A DNA stretch of 64,000 bases from Rhodoblastus sphagnicola (GTDB taxonomy: Bacteria; Pseudomonadota; Alphaproteobacteria; Rhizobiales; Beijerinckiaceae): the NCBI RefSeq assembly GCF_002937075.1, contig NZ_NHSJ01000129.1:1-64000 (forward strand), given 5' to 3'. A model generated the notes under the pieces. That model did not search any database and was not told where the DNA came from. It saw nothing but the letters and a program-made list of their open reading frames with translations. Positions 18,684-29,413 of this stretch are shown piece by piece (within the stretch, counting starts at the first letter, position 1; every line of letters begins with the position of its first letter). The position numbers and the translations under genes were made by a program.

Positions 18684-19655
18684 GTGCGCAACGCGACGAC
18701 CTTCCTCAAATCCTTGTCCATTGTCGCGGGGCTGTCGCTTGCGGGACTGTTCCTGGTTTACGCCCACGCCTGGGTCAAGACCTCGTCCCCGATCCTTCCG
18801 GCCTGGAACTGGCTGCTCGCGGCGGGCGCGTTCTATCTGCTGTCCCATGTCTTGCGCGCGCTGCGGCTGGCGCTGATCGCGGCGGGGGTCGCGCCGCTGC
18901 GGCTGCGCCAATTGCTGGCGCTGCATTTTCACGCCGCGCCGGCCTCGCTGGTGCTGCCGTTCAAGCTGGGCGACGCCTATCTGATCGCGGCGCTGACCCT
19001 GCTGTCGGGCGATCCCGGCAAGGCGTTCCTGATCGCGCTGGTGCAGCGCGTTTTCGACGCCATCGCCCTGATCGTGTTCACCATCGGCCTGAGCGCGCTC
19101 GGAGTCGGATTTCCCGAACCGTTCCGCCTCACGTTGACGATCCTGGCCCTTGTCATCGGCGCCGGCTTCGCCCTGGTCTTCATCGCCGGTCCGGGCCTGC
19201 TGGCGTTGCAGGACTATGTCTTCACCCATCATCTGTCGCGCGACGCGCGTTTCGTGTTGCGAATCCTCTGCTCGCTGCGCCAGGCCGTCGAACTCGCCCG
19301 CGGCTGCGCCGCCCGCAATTTCGCGGCCTTGCTCGCCTTTTCCCTGGCGGTGTGGCTGGCGGAAGCCGCGACCGTGGCGAGCCTCGCCCCGGCGCTGTCG
19401 CTGCCGAAACTGGCCGACGATTTCGTGGGCCTCCTGTCGTTCCAGAACGGGCTGCCGCCGAGCGCCTATGGCGCGGTGGCGCTGACGGCGATCGCCGTGA
19501 GCTGGCCGTTCGCCAGCTTCCAGTTGCTGCGCATGGCGCGCAAGCCCGGCCGCAAGGCCAACGGCGACCTCAAGCATATTTCCTTCGCCAACCGCTCGCA
19601 GCCGCGCCGGGTCCGCCTTCACATGTTCCGCAGGTCAACATGTTCGCCAGATTGA
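18684..19655 (+). CDS. Lysylphosphatidylglycerol synthase TM-region / flippase-like membrane protein
   Basis: A 323-residue integral membrane protein of the LPG_synthase_TM (UPF0104) group, often found in polysaccharide clusters where it may flip lipid-linked intermediates. It has six to eight helices and the family blocks LLSHVLRALRLALI, ASLVLPFKLGDAY and RVFDAIALIV. GTG at 18684 is the start. The last 16 bases overlap the next gene, whose ATG is at 19640, implying coupled translation. The catalytic lysyl-transferase domain of MprF is absent. Confidence 0.8.
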   Translation: MRNATTFLKSLSIVAGLSLAGLFLVYAHAWVKTSSPILPAWNWLLAAGAFYLLSHVLRALRLALIAAGVAPLRLRQLLALHFHAAPASLVLPFKLGDAYLIAALTLLSGDPGKAFLIALVQRVFDAIALIVFTIGLSALGVGFPEPFRLTLTILALVIGAGFALVFIAGPGLLALQDYVFTHHLSRDARFVLRILCSLRQAVELARGCAARNFAALLAFSLAVWLAEAATVASLAPALSLPKLADDFVGLLSFQNGLPPSAYGAVALTAIAVSWPFASFQLLRMARKPGRKANGDLKHISFANRSQPRRVRLHMFRRSTCSPD

Positions 19656-21109
19656 CCGTCGTTTACGACGATCGGCCGCCGCTGCCCCGCGAGATCGAGG
19701 AAATTGTCGGCGCGGGCCGCTTTTCCGCCATTCTCAGGCGACGCGTCACCTTCGGCGAATCGATCCGCGACGAGATCCTCAAAGGCGGCTGCGAGGATTT
19801 CTACCATCTCACCGACGATCTCGACGCCAATTTCCTCGCGGGCATGATCCAGACCTCCGCGCCGGGCTCGATTTTCCTGCGCCTGCCCTCGTGCCAGATG
19901 CCCACGCGCGCCGGCAAGCTCGCCGACCTCGCCGCGCAGGCGATCTACACACCGGGCTCCCGCCTGCTGGCCGAGCCGGTGAATGGCGAGGCCCCCGCCC
20001 TGCTGGAGGCGTCCGACCTGTTGCCCCTGCTGCGGCCCTACAACCAGCAGGGCATACGCGAGCATTTCCTCAGCCCCGTCTTCAACGCCAAGGTCAGCGC
20101 CAACCCGTGCGGCTTCGTGGACCTGCGCCGTCCCGAAACGTTTCTGGAATTCATGGCCGGCGCGACCGAAACGCGCGCCTTCAACAATGCCCGCATCAGC
20201 GGCTGGACCCTGCGCAAGAGTTCGTCCGACCGCGCCAAAATGGAGGCGGAATACCAGTTCTTCCATATCGTGCCGGAGCAGTTGAAACCCTTCCTGTTGC
20301 CGACCTTCGGCTTCGAGGATGACGGGCGCGTGGCCTCCTACGCCATGGAGCGGCTGGCGGTGCCCGATTGCGCCATGCAATTCATCCATTTCGCCTTCGA
20401 CGAAACCTCGTTTGGCGACCTGATCGACAGCTTTCTCTGCTTCATCGCGGCGCGGCCATTGCGCCCGGACGGCGCCACTTCGGTGCGAAATGTCGCGCGG
20501 AAAACGATTGTCGAAAAGATGGACGCAAGGCTGGAAACATTTCTCGGCTGCGACATGGGCCGGCGGGTGGACCGGATGCTGGCGGAGGCCGGCCCGCTCG
20601 GCGCGCTGTCCCAGTTCGCTGGACGTGCGCGCGCCCTGATCGCGCAAGCCATCGACGCCGACCGCTCCGACAGCCTGGCGATCGGCCATGGCGATCCCTG
20701 CTTTTCCAACATCCTGTTCGACCGCCGCACCCGCCTGATGCGGCTGATCGACCCGCGCGGCGCCCGCTCGCGCGACGAAGCCTGGATGCATCCGCTTTAC
20801 GATCTGGCCAAATTCAGCCATTCCGTGCTGGGTGGCTATGATTTCATCAACAACGACCTGTTCGACTGCGTGATCGACAAATCGCTGTCGCTGCAACTGC
20901 TGCTTCAATCCGGCGGCCCGCCGCGCTGGAGCCAGGAGATGTTTTCCGCCCGGCTCCAAGGCGCCGGAATCGACCTGAAGGTGGTCCGGGCCTATGAATT
21001 GTCGCTGTTTCTGTCCATGCTGCCGCTGCACATGGACCATCCGCAAAAACTGGTCGGCTTCGCGCTGACCGCATGCCAATTGATCGACTGGTTGGAACAA
21101 CAACCGTGA
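19640..21109 (+). CDS. Aminoglycoside phosphotransferase-like kinase of the capsule cluster
   Basis: A 489-residue protein whose C-terminal half has a protein-kinase/APH fold. His350 begins the catalytic loop HGDPCFSNILFD and the metal-binding Asp follows in LIDPRG. The N-terminal third (to about residue 150) has no recognised domain. It probably phosphorylates a small molecule or sugar. It is embedded in a run of overlapping genes: 16 bases with the flippase-like gene upstream and a GTGA overlap with the HAD gene downstream. Kinase, HAD phosphatase and nucleotidyltransferase together suggest synthesis of a nucleotide-activated decoration. Confidence 0.75.
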   Translation: MFARLTVVYDDRPPLPREIEEIVGAGRFSAILRRRVTFGESIRDEILKGGCEDFYHLTDDLDANFLAGMIQTSAPGSIFLRLPSCQMPTRAGKLADLAAQAIYTPGSRLLAEPVNGEAPALLEASDLLPLLRPYNQQGIREHFLSPVFNAKVSANPCGFVDLRRPETFLEFMAGATETRAFNNARISGWTLRKSSSDRAKMEAEYQFFHIVPEQLKPFLLPTFGFEDDGRVASYAMERLAVPDCAMQFIHFAFDETSFGDLIDSFLCFIAARPLRPDGATSVRNVARKTIVEKMDARLETFLGCDMGRRVDRMLAEAGPLGALSQFAGRARALIAQAIDADRSDSLAIGHGDPCFSNILFDRRTRLMRLIDPRGARSRDEAWMHPLYDLAKFSHSVLGGYDFINNDLFDCVIDKSLSLQLLLQSGGPPRWSQEMFSARLQGAGIDLKVVRAYELSLFLSMLPLHMDHPQKLVGFALTACQLIDWLEQQP

Positions 21110-21525
21110 TAGCAAGCAAGAACATCCTGATTGTCGATGTCGACGGCACGCTGTGCCCGATCAAGTCGCGCGATCAAAGTTACGCCGATCTGACGCCGGA
21201 GCCGCGCATCGTAGCGAAGCTCAAAACCCTGGCCGACCAAGGCTGGCGCATCGTGATCCAGACCGCCCGGGGCATGCGCACCTATGACGGCAATGCCGGC
21301 GAGATCGCCATCAATGTCGCGCCGGTCCTGCTCGACTGGCTGCGCCGCCACGACATTCCCTTTCACGAATTGCACGTCGCCAAACCGTGGGCGGGGTCGA
21401 ACGGTTTTTATATCGACGACCGCGCCGTGCGTCCGCGCGAATTCCTCGACAATACCTTTGAGGGTCTCGAAGCCATTTGCCGGCGTGATCGGCTCGCGGG
21501 CGAAGGCGAGATGCAGGACTCATGA
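21106..21525 (+). CDS. HAD family phosphatase of the capsule cluster
   Basis: A 139-residue HAD-superfamily hydrolase. The nucleophile and acid-base aspartates are Asp11 and Asp13 in DVDGTLCP; later motifs are VIQTARGM and FYIDDRAV. It is a minimal, capless HAD, similar to capsule-biosynthesis phosphatases. The start is GTG 21106, overlapping the kinase stop as GTGA; its own stop overlaps the next ATG as ATGA. Substrate is inferred to be a phosphorylated intermediate of the neighbouring enzymes. Confidence 0.8.
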   Translation: MIASKNILIVDVDGTLCPIKSRDQSYADLTPEPRIVAKLKTLADQGWRIVIQTARGMRTYDGNAGEIAINVAPVLLDWLRRHDIPFHELHVAKPWAGSNGFYIDDRAVRPREFLDNTFEGLEAICRRDRLAGEGEMQDS

Positions 21526-22283
21526 CGGCGACGCTCGCGATCACCATGGCGGGCTTCGGCTCGCGTTTCGCCAATGCCGGCTATACCGCGCCGAAATATC
21601 GCATCGAGGCGCTGGGGCGGCCGCTGTTCGACTGGTCCATGCTGGCGCTGGAGGGCTTTCGCCAGGCGGGCTGGACCTTCGACTTCGCGGTGCGCGCGCA
21701 GGAAAACGCCGAGGATTTCATTCGCGCCCGCTGCCGCGCCCTGAACATTCCGCTCGGCCGCCTGCTGAGCCTGCCGGCGCCGACCGACGGCCAGGCCACC
21801 ACCGCCCTGCTGCTGGCCGAGCACGCCCCGGCCGACGCGCCCTTCGCGGTGTTCAACATCGACACTTTCGTGCGGCCGGGCGCCATGACCCCCGCCGCCA
21901 TACCGCCCTGCGACGGCTGGATCCCCTGCTTTCCCGGCGCCGGCGAAGGCTGGTCGTTCGTGCGCCTCGATGACACCGGAGTCGCGGTGGAATTGCGCGA
22001 GAAAAAGCGCATCTCCGATCACGCCACGGTCGGATTCTACTGGTTCTCCAGCGCGAAACTGTATCGCGACGCCTATCGGCGCTTCTTCGATGGGGGCGGC
22101 GAGGAAAAGGGCGAGCGCTATATCGCGCCCATGTACAACCAGTTGATCGCGGACGGCTGCAAATTGCGCATTCTCGAACTTGCCCTCGACGAGGTCGGGC
22201 AATTGGGCACGCCCGCACAAGTTGAAGATTTCATTCGCAACCCGCCGGCATCGGCGCGCGCGGTCGCCGCGCGCGCAAGCTGA
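21522..22283 (+). CDS. Nucleotidyltransferase-like protein of the capsule cluster
   Basis: A 253-residue GT-A/nucleotidyltransferase-fold protein. It opens with TLAITMAGFGSRFANAGY, a variant of the NTP-binding loop (usually AAGxGxR), followed by KYRIEALGRPLFDWSM, where a Lys contacts substrate in relatives. FNIDTFV and KKRISDHATVGFYWF fit the metal and product sites. It likely makes an NDP-activated compound from the product of the adjacent kinase or HAD. The start overlaps the HAD stop (ATGA). The nucleotide is unknown. Confidence 0.75.
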   Translation: MTATLAITMAGFGSRFANAGYTAPKYRIEALGRPLFDWSMLALEGFRQAGWTFDFAVRAQENAEDFIRARCRALNIPLGRLLSLPAPTDGQATTALLLAEHAPADAPFAVFNIDTFVRPGAMTPAAIPPCDGWIPCFPGAGEGWSFVRLDDTGVAVELREKKRISDHATVGFYWFSSAKLYRDAYRRFFDGGGEEKGERYIAPMYNQLIADGCKLRILELALDEVGQLGTPAQVEDFIRNPPASARAVAARAS

Positions 22284-22313
22284 CGGCGACCGGCAAACCA
22301 GAGACGAGACCTC

Positions 22314-23918
22314 ATGTCCAACCGGATTTATCTTGCCTTGCTGGCGCTGCTGGCGATCGCGCGCTATGCGCTGTGCGCCGACACGGAAATCGTCGGCGCG
22401 CAATGGGACACCGAAGGCCTGGCCAATCTGGCGCGCGCCGGCTATTGGGGCGACATGGGCTCGCTTTACCGTCCGCCCGTCGTTCCCATTGTCGCGCACT
22501 GGTTCGCCGCCCTCGCCATCCCCTACCGGATGGGGCTGGAAGCCGCCCTGATCGGCGCCGCCGCCTTTCTCGCCCTGCAAGTGCGGCCCCGGTTCAACGC
22601 CTGGGTCTCCCTCGCCGTTTTCGCCGCCCTGCTATTCAACCCCTACGCCATCCGCGCCTTCACGGAATTCCAGCGCGAACCGTTCCTCTATGTGGAATAT
22701 ATCGTTCTGCTGGGCTGCGCGCTGATCGTGCTGGACGAGGCTGAGGCCATTCGCAAGCGCGCCATCGCCTCGGCCTTCTTCGGCCTGTTCTGCGCCGCGA
22801 TCGTCCTGACGCGGGAGGGCGAGGAGGTCTTCATTGTCGTGTTCGTCGCCTCGCTTTGCCTGTTCAGCCTGTTCCGGCGCGATGACCGGCGCGACTGGGT
22901 CAGGAAGGCCGGCTTGCTGGTCGCGCCGGCGGCGCTGATCACGGTGACGCTGTGCAGCTTGACGGCGGTGGCGCACAACGCCAACTGGGGCGTGCCGGCT
23001 TATCGCGGCCTGTTCCCCTACATCCGGGACTTCCTGACCGAAATCCACCAGATCAAGGTGGACGATTCCGTGCGCTACGCCCCGGCGACGCGGAAAAGTT
23101 TCGCCGAGGCCGCGCGCGTCAGCAAGACCTTCGCCGAATTCGTGGGACCGGCTCTGGCCTCGGATGAGGAGGCGCCGCCGATGATCAAAATCCCGCGCGA
23201 ACATTCGTCAGGCTTCGTTCACAGACTCGAAATCGATCCTTCGCGCACGCTCTGGCTGGTGAATAACCTCGTCGTCGCCCAATATGGCGCAAACCCGAAG
23301 GTTCTGGTCGAGAAGTTGCAGGCGGCGACGGCGGAAGTCCATGCCGCGCTGGCGAGCGGCGCATTGCCCCGGACAGACCTGCGCCTGCCCTACCCGTTCG
23401 ATCCCAATCTGTCGGCATGGCTGCCGGCCTTGCCTGCGGAACTGGGACAGGTGCTGCACATGCTGGTCGCGCCCTCCGCCGACGAGGCCGGCGTGCGCAA
23501 ACTCGACGATTTCCGCCCCGATCTGTTCGACGCCGCCCTGACGCGGCGGGGCGCTCTGGTCGCGCGCCAGTTCCGAGGCCCGCAAGACGCCATCCGCGAA
23601 GCGGTGGCTGGAAATTATCGCTTTGGTATCGCGGCGCTGGCCGCCCTGTGTTTCGTCATCGGCGTGTTCGGCGCGATCTCGGGCCGGCTGTGGCCGCTGA
23701 CCCTGGCGCTGTTCAGCCTGATCGGCGCGCGGCTGGTGATTTACGGGGTCATGCTGGTTTCGGTGGCGCCGGTTGACCGTTACGTCGTTTTCATGTCGCC
23801 GCTCACCGGCGCGCTGATCTGCCTGTTGTGCGCTTTCGCCGGTTCGGGGGTCCGCTCTGTCCTGACACGTGGGAGGACCGGACGGCCCGAAGACGCGGGC
23901 GCGATCGCGCGGGCTTGA
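22314..23918 (+). CDS. Polytopic membrane protein, GT-C-like, function unknown
   Basis: A 534-residue membrane protein with eight to ten helices. A large hydrophilic segment (about residues 225-425) lies between the N- and C-terminal helix groups. The first loop contains acidic residues (ADTEIVGAQWDTEGLANLAR), as in GT-C glycosyltransferases, but no definite family motif was recognised. It begins 30 bases after the nucleotidyltransferase and closes the polysaccharide gene run, so a role in glycan transfer or export is likely but unproved. Confidence 0.7.
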   Translation: MSNRIYLALLALLAIARYALCADTEIVGAQWDTEGLANLARAGYWGDMGSLYRPPVVPIVAHWFAALAIPYRMGLEAALIGAAAFLALQVRPRFNAWVSLAVFAALLFNPYAIRAFTEFQREPFLYVEYIVLLGCALIVLDEAEAIRKRAIASAFFGLFCAAIVLTREGEEVFIVVFVASLCLFSLFRRDDRRDWVRKAGLLVAPAALITVTLCSLTAVAHNANWGVPAYRGLFPYIRDFLTEIHQIKVDDSVRYAPATRKSFAEAARVSKTFAEFVGPALASDEEAPPMIKIPREHSSGFVHRLEIDPSRTLWLVNNLVVAQYGANPKVLVEKLQAATAEVHAALASGALPRTDLRLPYPFDPNLSAWLPALPAELGQVLHMLVAPSADEAGVRKLDDFRPDLFDAALTRRGALVARQFRGPQDAIREAVAGNYRFGIAALAALCFVIGVFGAISGRLWPLTLALFSLIGARLVIYGVMLVSVAPVDRYVVFMSPLTGALICLLCAFAGSGVRSVLTRGRTGRPEDAGAIARA

Positions 23919-23932
23919 GGATCGCGGCGACT

Positions 23933-23952
23933 GGGGCGGCCGTGGCCGCCCC
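23933..23952. terminator. Bidirectional hairpin between convergent genes
   Basis: GGGGCGGCC (23933-23941) pairs perfectly with GGCCGCCCC (23944-23952). It lies between the membrane-protein stop and the hupS stop and could end both transcripts. No U-tract. Confidence 0.5.
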
Positions 23953-23954
23953 GC

Positions 23955-25028
23955 TCACTTGTCCAGCTTGAACCGCGCGCGGCTCACCGCCGACACCGCC
24001 GCATGGGCCACCACCGCCGTCCCGACGATGGCCGCGGAAGCCGCGCCGACGTCATAGGCGGTGCTCTCGATATTGCCCATGGGAATGCGCGTGAGACGCG
24101 CATAGAACGGGCCATTGTCCCAGAAGTCCGGCTCCGAACAGCCGATGCAGCCGTGGCCCGACTGGATCGGGAAGGACACGCCATCGTTCCAGCGCACCGT
24201 CGAACAGGCGTTGTAGGTGGTCGGCCCCTTGCAGCCCATCTTGTAGAGACAAAAGCCCTTCCGCGCGAATTCGTCGTCCCACTCTTCCACGAACTGTCCC
24301 GCGTCGAAATGCGGGCGGCGGTAGCATTTGTCGTGGATGCGCTGCGAATAGAACATTTGCGGGCGCCCCTGACGGTCGAGCGTCGGCAAGCGTCCGAATG
24401 TATTGATGAAGGTGATGACGCCGGTCATGACCTCGGCGATGGGCGGGCAGCCCGGCACCTTGATGATCGGCTTGTCCGTGATGACCTTGTCGATCGGCAC
24501 GGCATGGGTCGGATTGGGCTTGGCCGCCTGCACGCAGCCCCAGGAGGCGCAGGAGCCCCAGGCGATCACGGCCATGGCGTCGGCGGCCATGGTTTTCAGC
24601 TTTTCCACGAAGGGACGGCCGCCGTCGATGCAGAACATGCCGCCTTCGTTGAGCGGCGGATTGCCCTCCACCGCCAGAATATATTTGCCTTTATATTTTT
24701 CGCGCGTCTCCTGAAGAATGGCCTCAGCCTGATGTCCGGCCGCCGCCATCAGCGTGTCGTCGTAATCGAGCGAAATCATCGACAGCACGACATCCTTCGC
24801 CAGCGGATGCGCCGAGCGAATAAAGCTTTCCGAACAGCAGGTGCATTCCAGGCCGTGCAGCCAGATCACGGGCACGCGGGGATTGGTCTCCAGCGCATGG
24901 GCCACCTCGGACGCGCCGGTCGCGCCCAGCCCCATGCTGGCTGCGGTCAGGGAGCAGAATTTGGAGAAATTGCGTCGGGTGATCCCCTGGCGCCTGATAA
25001 CATCGTAAAACGTTTCCGCGCCTTGCAT
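23955..25028 (-). CDS. hupS: Uptake [NiFe] hydrogenase small subunit
   Basis: Electron-transfer subunit of a membrane-bound group 1 hydrogenase, 357 residues. It has a twin-arginine signal (TRRNFSKFC, Arg18-Arg19) and the proximal-cluster motif [12 protein letters not shown]. The medial and distal cluster blocks follow ([37 protein letters not shown]). A C-terminal membrane helix ([17 protein letters not shown]) anchors it near a cytochrome b partner. All ligands look intact. Unlike usual hupSL operons it is transcribed away from hupL. The export signal and tail exclude a HupU-type sensor. No hupC or maturation gene is present. Confidence 0.96.
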   Translation of the reverse strand: MQGAETFYDVIRRQGITRRNFSKFCSLTAASMGLGATGASEVAHALETNPRVPVIWLHGLECTCCSESFIRSAHPLAKDVVLSMISLDYDDTLMAAAGHQAEAILQETREKYKGKYILAVEGNPPLNEGGMFCIDGGRPFVEKLKTMAADAMAVIAWGSCASWGCVQAAKPNPTHAVPIDKVITDKPIIKVPGCPPIAEVMTGVITFINTFGRLPTLDRQGRPQMFYSQRIHDKCYRRPHFDAGQFVEEWDDEFARKGFCLYKMGCKGPTTYNACSTVRWNDGVSFPIQSGHGCIGCSEPDFWDNGPFYARLTRIPMGNIESTAYDVGAASAAIVGTAVVAHAAVSAVSRARFKLDK

Positions 25029-25079
25029 GAAAGACCTTTTTCCGGTTTCGCGCAGCGTGCGCCTCTCGGCAGGCTAAGG

Positions 25080-25093
25080 CGGCAAGCTTGCCG
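25080..25093. promoter_or_regulatory. 14-bp perfect palindrome between hupS and hupL
   Basis: CGGCAAGCTTGCCG, roughly midway between the two divergent start codons (25028 and 25156). It is a candidate operator for both promoters. No sigma-54 or FNR element was recognised in the 127-base gap. Confidence 0.4.
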
Positions 25094-25155
25094 AAAGCTG
25101 GCGCGAAAGGCTCGATCCAGCCTGGCCGCCTATCGAGGGGCATGAGGGATCCAGC

Positions 25156-26946
<1,791 letters not shown>

Positions 26947-26996
26947 CGACGCGAAGCCCCCGGCGGCGCAAGGCGCGGCGCCCAGCGCCACATGAA

Positions 26997-27017
26997 GCGG
27001 GGACACTCTATCCCCGC
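26997..27017. terminator. Hairpin between hupL and the methyltransferase gene
   Basis: GCGGGGA (26997-27003) and TCCCCGC (27011-27017) form a perfect 7-bp stem with a seven-base loop. It overlaps the end of the convergent methyltransferase gene. Likely a shared terminator. Confidence 0.4.
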
Positions 27018-28135
27018 GGCCGATACGCCACGGCCAGCACGTAATCGAAACCCTCGTCCATCGGCGTCTCCGGCATGGCGCGCAGCAGCCAGCCCACGGG
27101 GCCAAGCCGCCGGCGCAACCCGGCGTCCTCGACCACGGCGCGGCGCCAGCCCGGAAACACCTGATCGCGGATCGAGTCCACCCGCACGGACTCGAACCCG
27201 GCGGCGGCGAGTTTTTGCGCATAAACCTCGCGCGGGTAAACATTGGCAAGCGGCACCGCGAGCGCGGCGCGGACCAATGCGTGCAGAAAAGTCCGCAGCG
27301 GGTGGCGCCACGGATCGGACTCGACCCTGATCGGGATCGAGTCGGCGAGCACGAGGCGGCCACCCGGCCGCAACAAGCGGGCGGCCTCGGCGAAAAACAG
27401 TTCGCGCGTATCGAAATGGAAGGCGCATTCGACGGCGGTGACCACGTCGCAACAGGCGTCCGGCAAGCCGGTCGCGGTGGCCGAACCTTCGCGCAGATCG
27501 ATCCGCGCCTCCAGCCCCAGTTCGCGGACGCGCTCCCGCGCCACCCGCACCTGCTCGGGCGTGATGTTAACCCCGATGATGCGTCGCGGCGAAAAGCGCC
27601 GGATCCAGTAGATATCCTGCTCGGCGAAGCCGAAGCCGACATCCACGACCTCATCCTCGCTGGTGAGGCCGGCCGTCTGGCCGACCAGTTCGACCATGGC
27701 TTCGCAGGCCTCGTCGATGGTCCGCGCTTTCGGCCAGTAACCGAGGTTCAGGTATAGACCACGCTCGGTGAAAGCGTGGGTTGACGCGGCCTTGTAAAGC
27801 AGGCGCGCCGGCAGCGCCGGGATGGTCATCCCGCTCCTGTCCGCCGAGGCCGTGTCCAGGCGACCGCTTTCGCGCCGCCACCTTTGCCGCAGATCGACCA
27901 GATGAATGAACAGCGCAACCAGGAAAAGCCAGGAAACCGCTGTCCAGGACGCGCCGGAGAGAACCGCGCGCGAGGCCAGCAACAGACAGGTTCCCGGCGC
28001 GAGAATGAGCAGGGTCGAGCTCGGCCGCAACGGGCACAGGCGCTTGCGCCACAGCACGATCAGCACAATCGCCTCCAGGGCGATCATCGCCAGAACGAAG
28101 TCGATGGAGCGCCCGCTCGCAAGCAATTCAGCCAT
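27008..28135 (-). CDS. Membrane-anchored SAM-dependent methyltransferase
   Basis: A 375-residue protein with two parts. About three hydrophobic helices occupy residues 12-80, and a class I SAM methyltransferase occupies about 110-375, with the SAM motif VVDVGFGFAEQD and VVTAVECAFHFD. The C-terminal domain resembles small-molecule O- or C-methyltransferases of the UbiE/erythromycin type, so a lipid or quinone-like substrate is possible. ATG 28135 is preceded by GGAAGGAGC. The gene is convergent with hupL and monocistronic, and nothing nearby names the substrate. Confidence 0.78.
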   Translation of the reverse strand: MAELLASGRSIDFVLAMIALEAIVLIVLWRKRLCPLRPSSTLLILAPGTCLLLASRAVLSGASWTAVSWLFLVALFIHLVDLRQRWRRESGRLDTASADRSGMTIPALPARLLYKAASTHAFTERGLYLNLGYWPKARTIDEACEAMVELVGQTAGLTSEDEVVDVGFGFAEQDIYWIRRFSPRRIIGVNITPEQVRVARERVRELGLEARIDLREGSATATGLPDACCDVVTAVECAFHFDTRELFFAEAARLLRPGGRLVLADSIPIRVESDPWRHPLRTFLHALVRAALAVPLANVYPREVYAQKLAAAGFESVRVDSIRDQVFPGWRRAVVEDAGLRRRLGPVGWLLRAMPETPMDEGFDYVLAVAYRPRG

Positions 28136-28403
28136 GGCCCGCTCCTTCCGCCTTGTCAGCAATCATTCCGCCGAGACCATGGCCCGCGCGGGCCGCCCGA
28201 GCTTTGAAAAAACCCGCATAGGCGCGGCTGGCGTGGCGCGTAATAGGCGCCAGCGCGCCAGCGCTGTCAACTTCAACGCGACGCGCGGAATGGGAAACGG
28301 CGGCGGCGCCAGTGATACGACTTCTGCCGGATCGCTTGGCGATTAGCGGAAACAAAATCGCGCGGACTTCCTTGAGGCGGAAGCGAAATTCCGCGCGAAC
28401 GGG

Positions 28404-28439
28404 ATACGAAATCAATAATGGATCATTCGGATTTCGTAT
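28404..28439. promoter_or_regulatory. Dyad with 10-bp perfect arms
   Basis: ATACGAAATC (28404-28413) and GATTTCGTAT (28430-28439) are perfect inverted repeats separated by 16 bases. The spacer contains a partial match to the operator at 28579. It may be a further regulator site or an RNA hairpin. Confidence 0.45.
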
Positions 28440-28578
28440 GACACCGCCAGAGCCATTTCGGCCAGCGGGGGAAAACCCGCAGCTCTGCTTTTCACTGTGC
28501 GGCCACGCCGAAGAAGGCGCGCAATTCGGCGCGTCTCGATCGTTCCTGAAGGGCCGGCGCTTGACTCGACTCCAAAAT

Positions 28579-28592
28579 TGAATGATCATTCA
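28579..28592. promoter_or_regulatory. TetR-type operator of the alicyclic-acid operon
   Basis: TGAATGATCATTCA is a perfect 14-bp palindrome, 43 bases before the first start codon. A near copy (12 of 14 identical) lies in the promoter of the tetR gene at 35186-35199, which links the two transcription units. Confidence 0.65.
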
Positions 28593-28634
28593 TTTAATAA
28601 ACAACGCTGCGGAAGCGGCAAGGGGAGGAACGAC

Positions 28635-29399
28635 GTGACTGTCGAACTGTCGCGCGGCGATGGCGTCGCCGTGCTCACGCTCGCTTCGCCGCCGGTGAAT
28701 GCGCTGAGCAAGACCCTCGTGCGCGCGCTCCATGCCGCGCTCGATCAGGTCGAAGCCGACGCCGAAATCCGCGTCCTCCATGTGAGAAGCGCGCTCAAAG
28801 TGTTCTGCGCCGGGGCGGATCTGGCGGAAATGCGCGCCAATCTCGCCCGGCCGGATTTGATCGACACCCAGATCGCCGCCGTGCGCGACATGCAGGGCCT
28901 GTTGCAGCGCATCGAATCCCTGGCCCTGACCACCGTCGCGGAGATTGGCGGCGCGGCGCTGGGCGGCGGCCTTGAACTGGCGCTCGCCTGCGATCTCCGG
29001 GTCGCGGCCAACGCGGCCAAGCTCGCCCTGCCCGAGTGCAATCTCGGACTGATCCCCGGCGCCGGCGGCACACAACGGCTGACCGCTCTGTGCGGAACGG
29101 CCATCGCCAAGCGCCTGATCCTCGGCGCCGAAATTCTGGATGGCGCGACCGCGCAAGACCTCGGCCTCGCGCATTGGTCGGTCGCGCGCGAAAACGTCGC
29201 CGGCTTCGTCGCCGACCTGACCGCGCGCCTCGCCAAAATCCCCCGCGCCGCCGCCGCCGCCGCCAAATCCTGCATCGCCGCCTATGCCGACCCCGCCCGC
29301 GACGGTTTTGAAGAAGAATTGCAGCAAACCAAATACCTCCTGCTCAACGAGTCGGAGACGCGCGCACGCGTGGACGCCTTCCTGTCCAACAAAAGCTGA
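28635..29399 (+). CDS. Enoyl-CoA hydratase/isomerase family protein
   Basis: A 254-residue crotonase-fold enzyme, probably hydrating an alicyclic or chain enoyl-CoA. Both hydratase glutamates are present, in GGGLELALACD and [18 protein letters not shown], and the oxyanion-hole CAGADLAEM is normal. The GTG start at 28635 follows a strong GGGGAGGA; the frame is open further upstream but without homology. First gene of an operon with an SDR, a second crotonase, an acyl-CoA dehydrogenase, another SDR and an aromatic acid transporter. A BadK-like role is possible. Confidence 0.85.
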   Translation: MTVELSRGDGVAVLTLASPPVNALSKTLVRALHAALDQVEADAEIRVLHVRSALKVFCAGADLAEMRANLARPDLIDTQIAAVRDMQGLLQRIESLALTTVAEIGGAALGGGLELALACDLRVAANAAKLALPECNLGLIPGAGGTQRLTALCGTAIAKRLILGAEILDGATAQDLGLAHWSVARENVAGFVADLTARLAKIPRAAAAAAKSCIAAYADPARDGFEEELQQTKYLLLNESETRARVDAFLSNKS

Positions 29400-29413
29400 T
29401 TTGGGAGAACATC

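Larger units (their letters stand above)
28136..28634. other. 500-base regulatory gap upstream of the alicyclic-acid operon
   Basis: No gene was recognised. It contains the 36-bp dyad at 28404-28439, a possible second TetR half-site (AATGGATCATTC, about 28417-28428), a TTGACT hexamer at 28561-28566 and the TetR-type operator at 28579-28592. It presumably carries promoters for both flanking genes. Confidence 0.5.
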
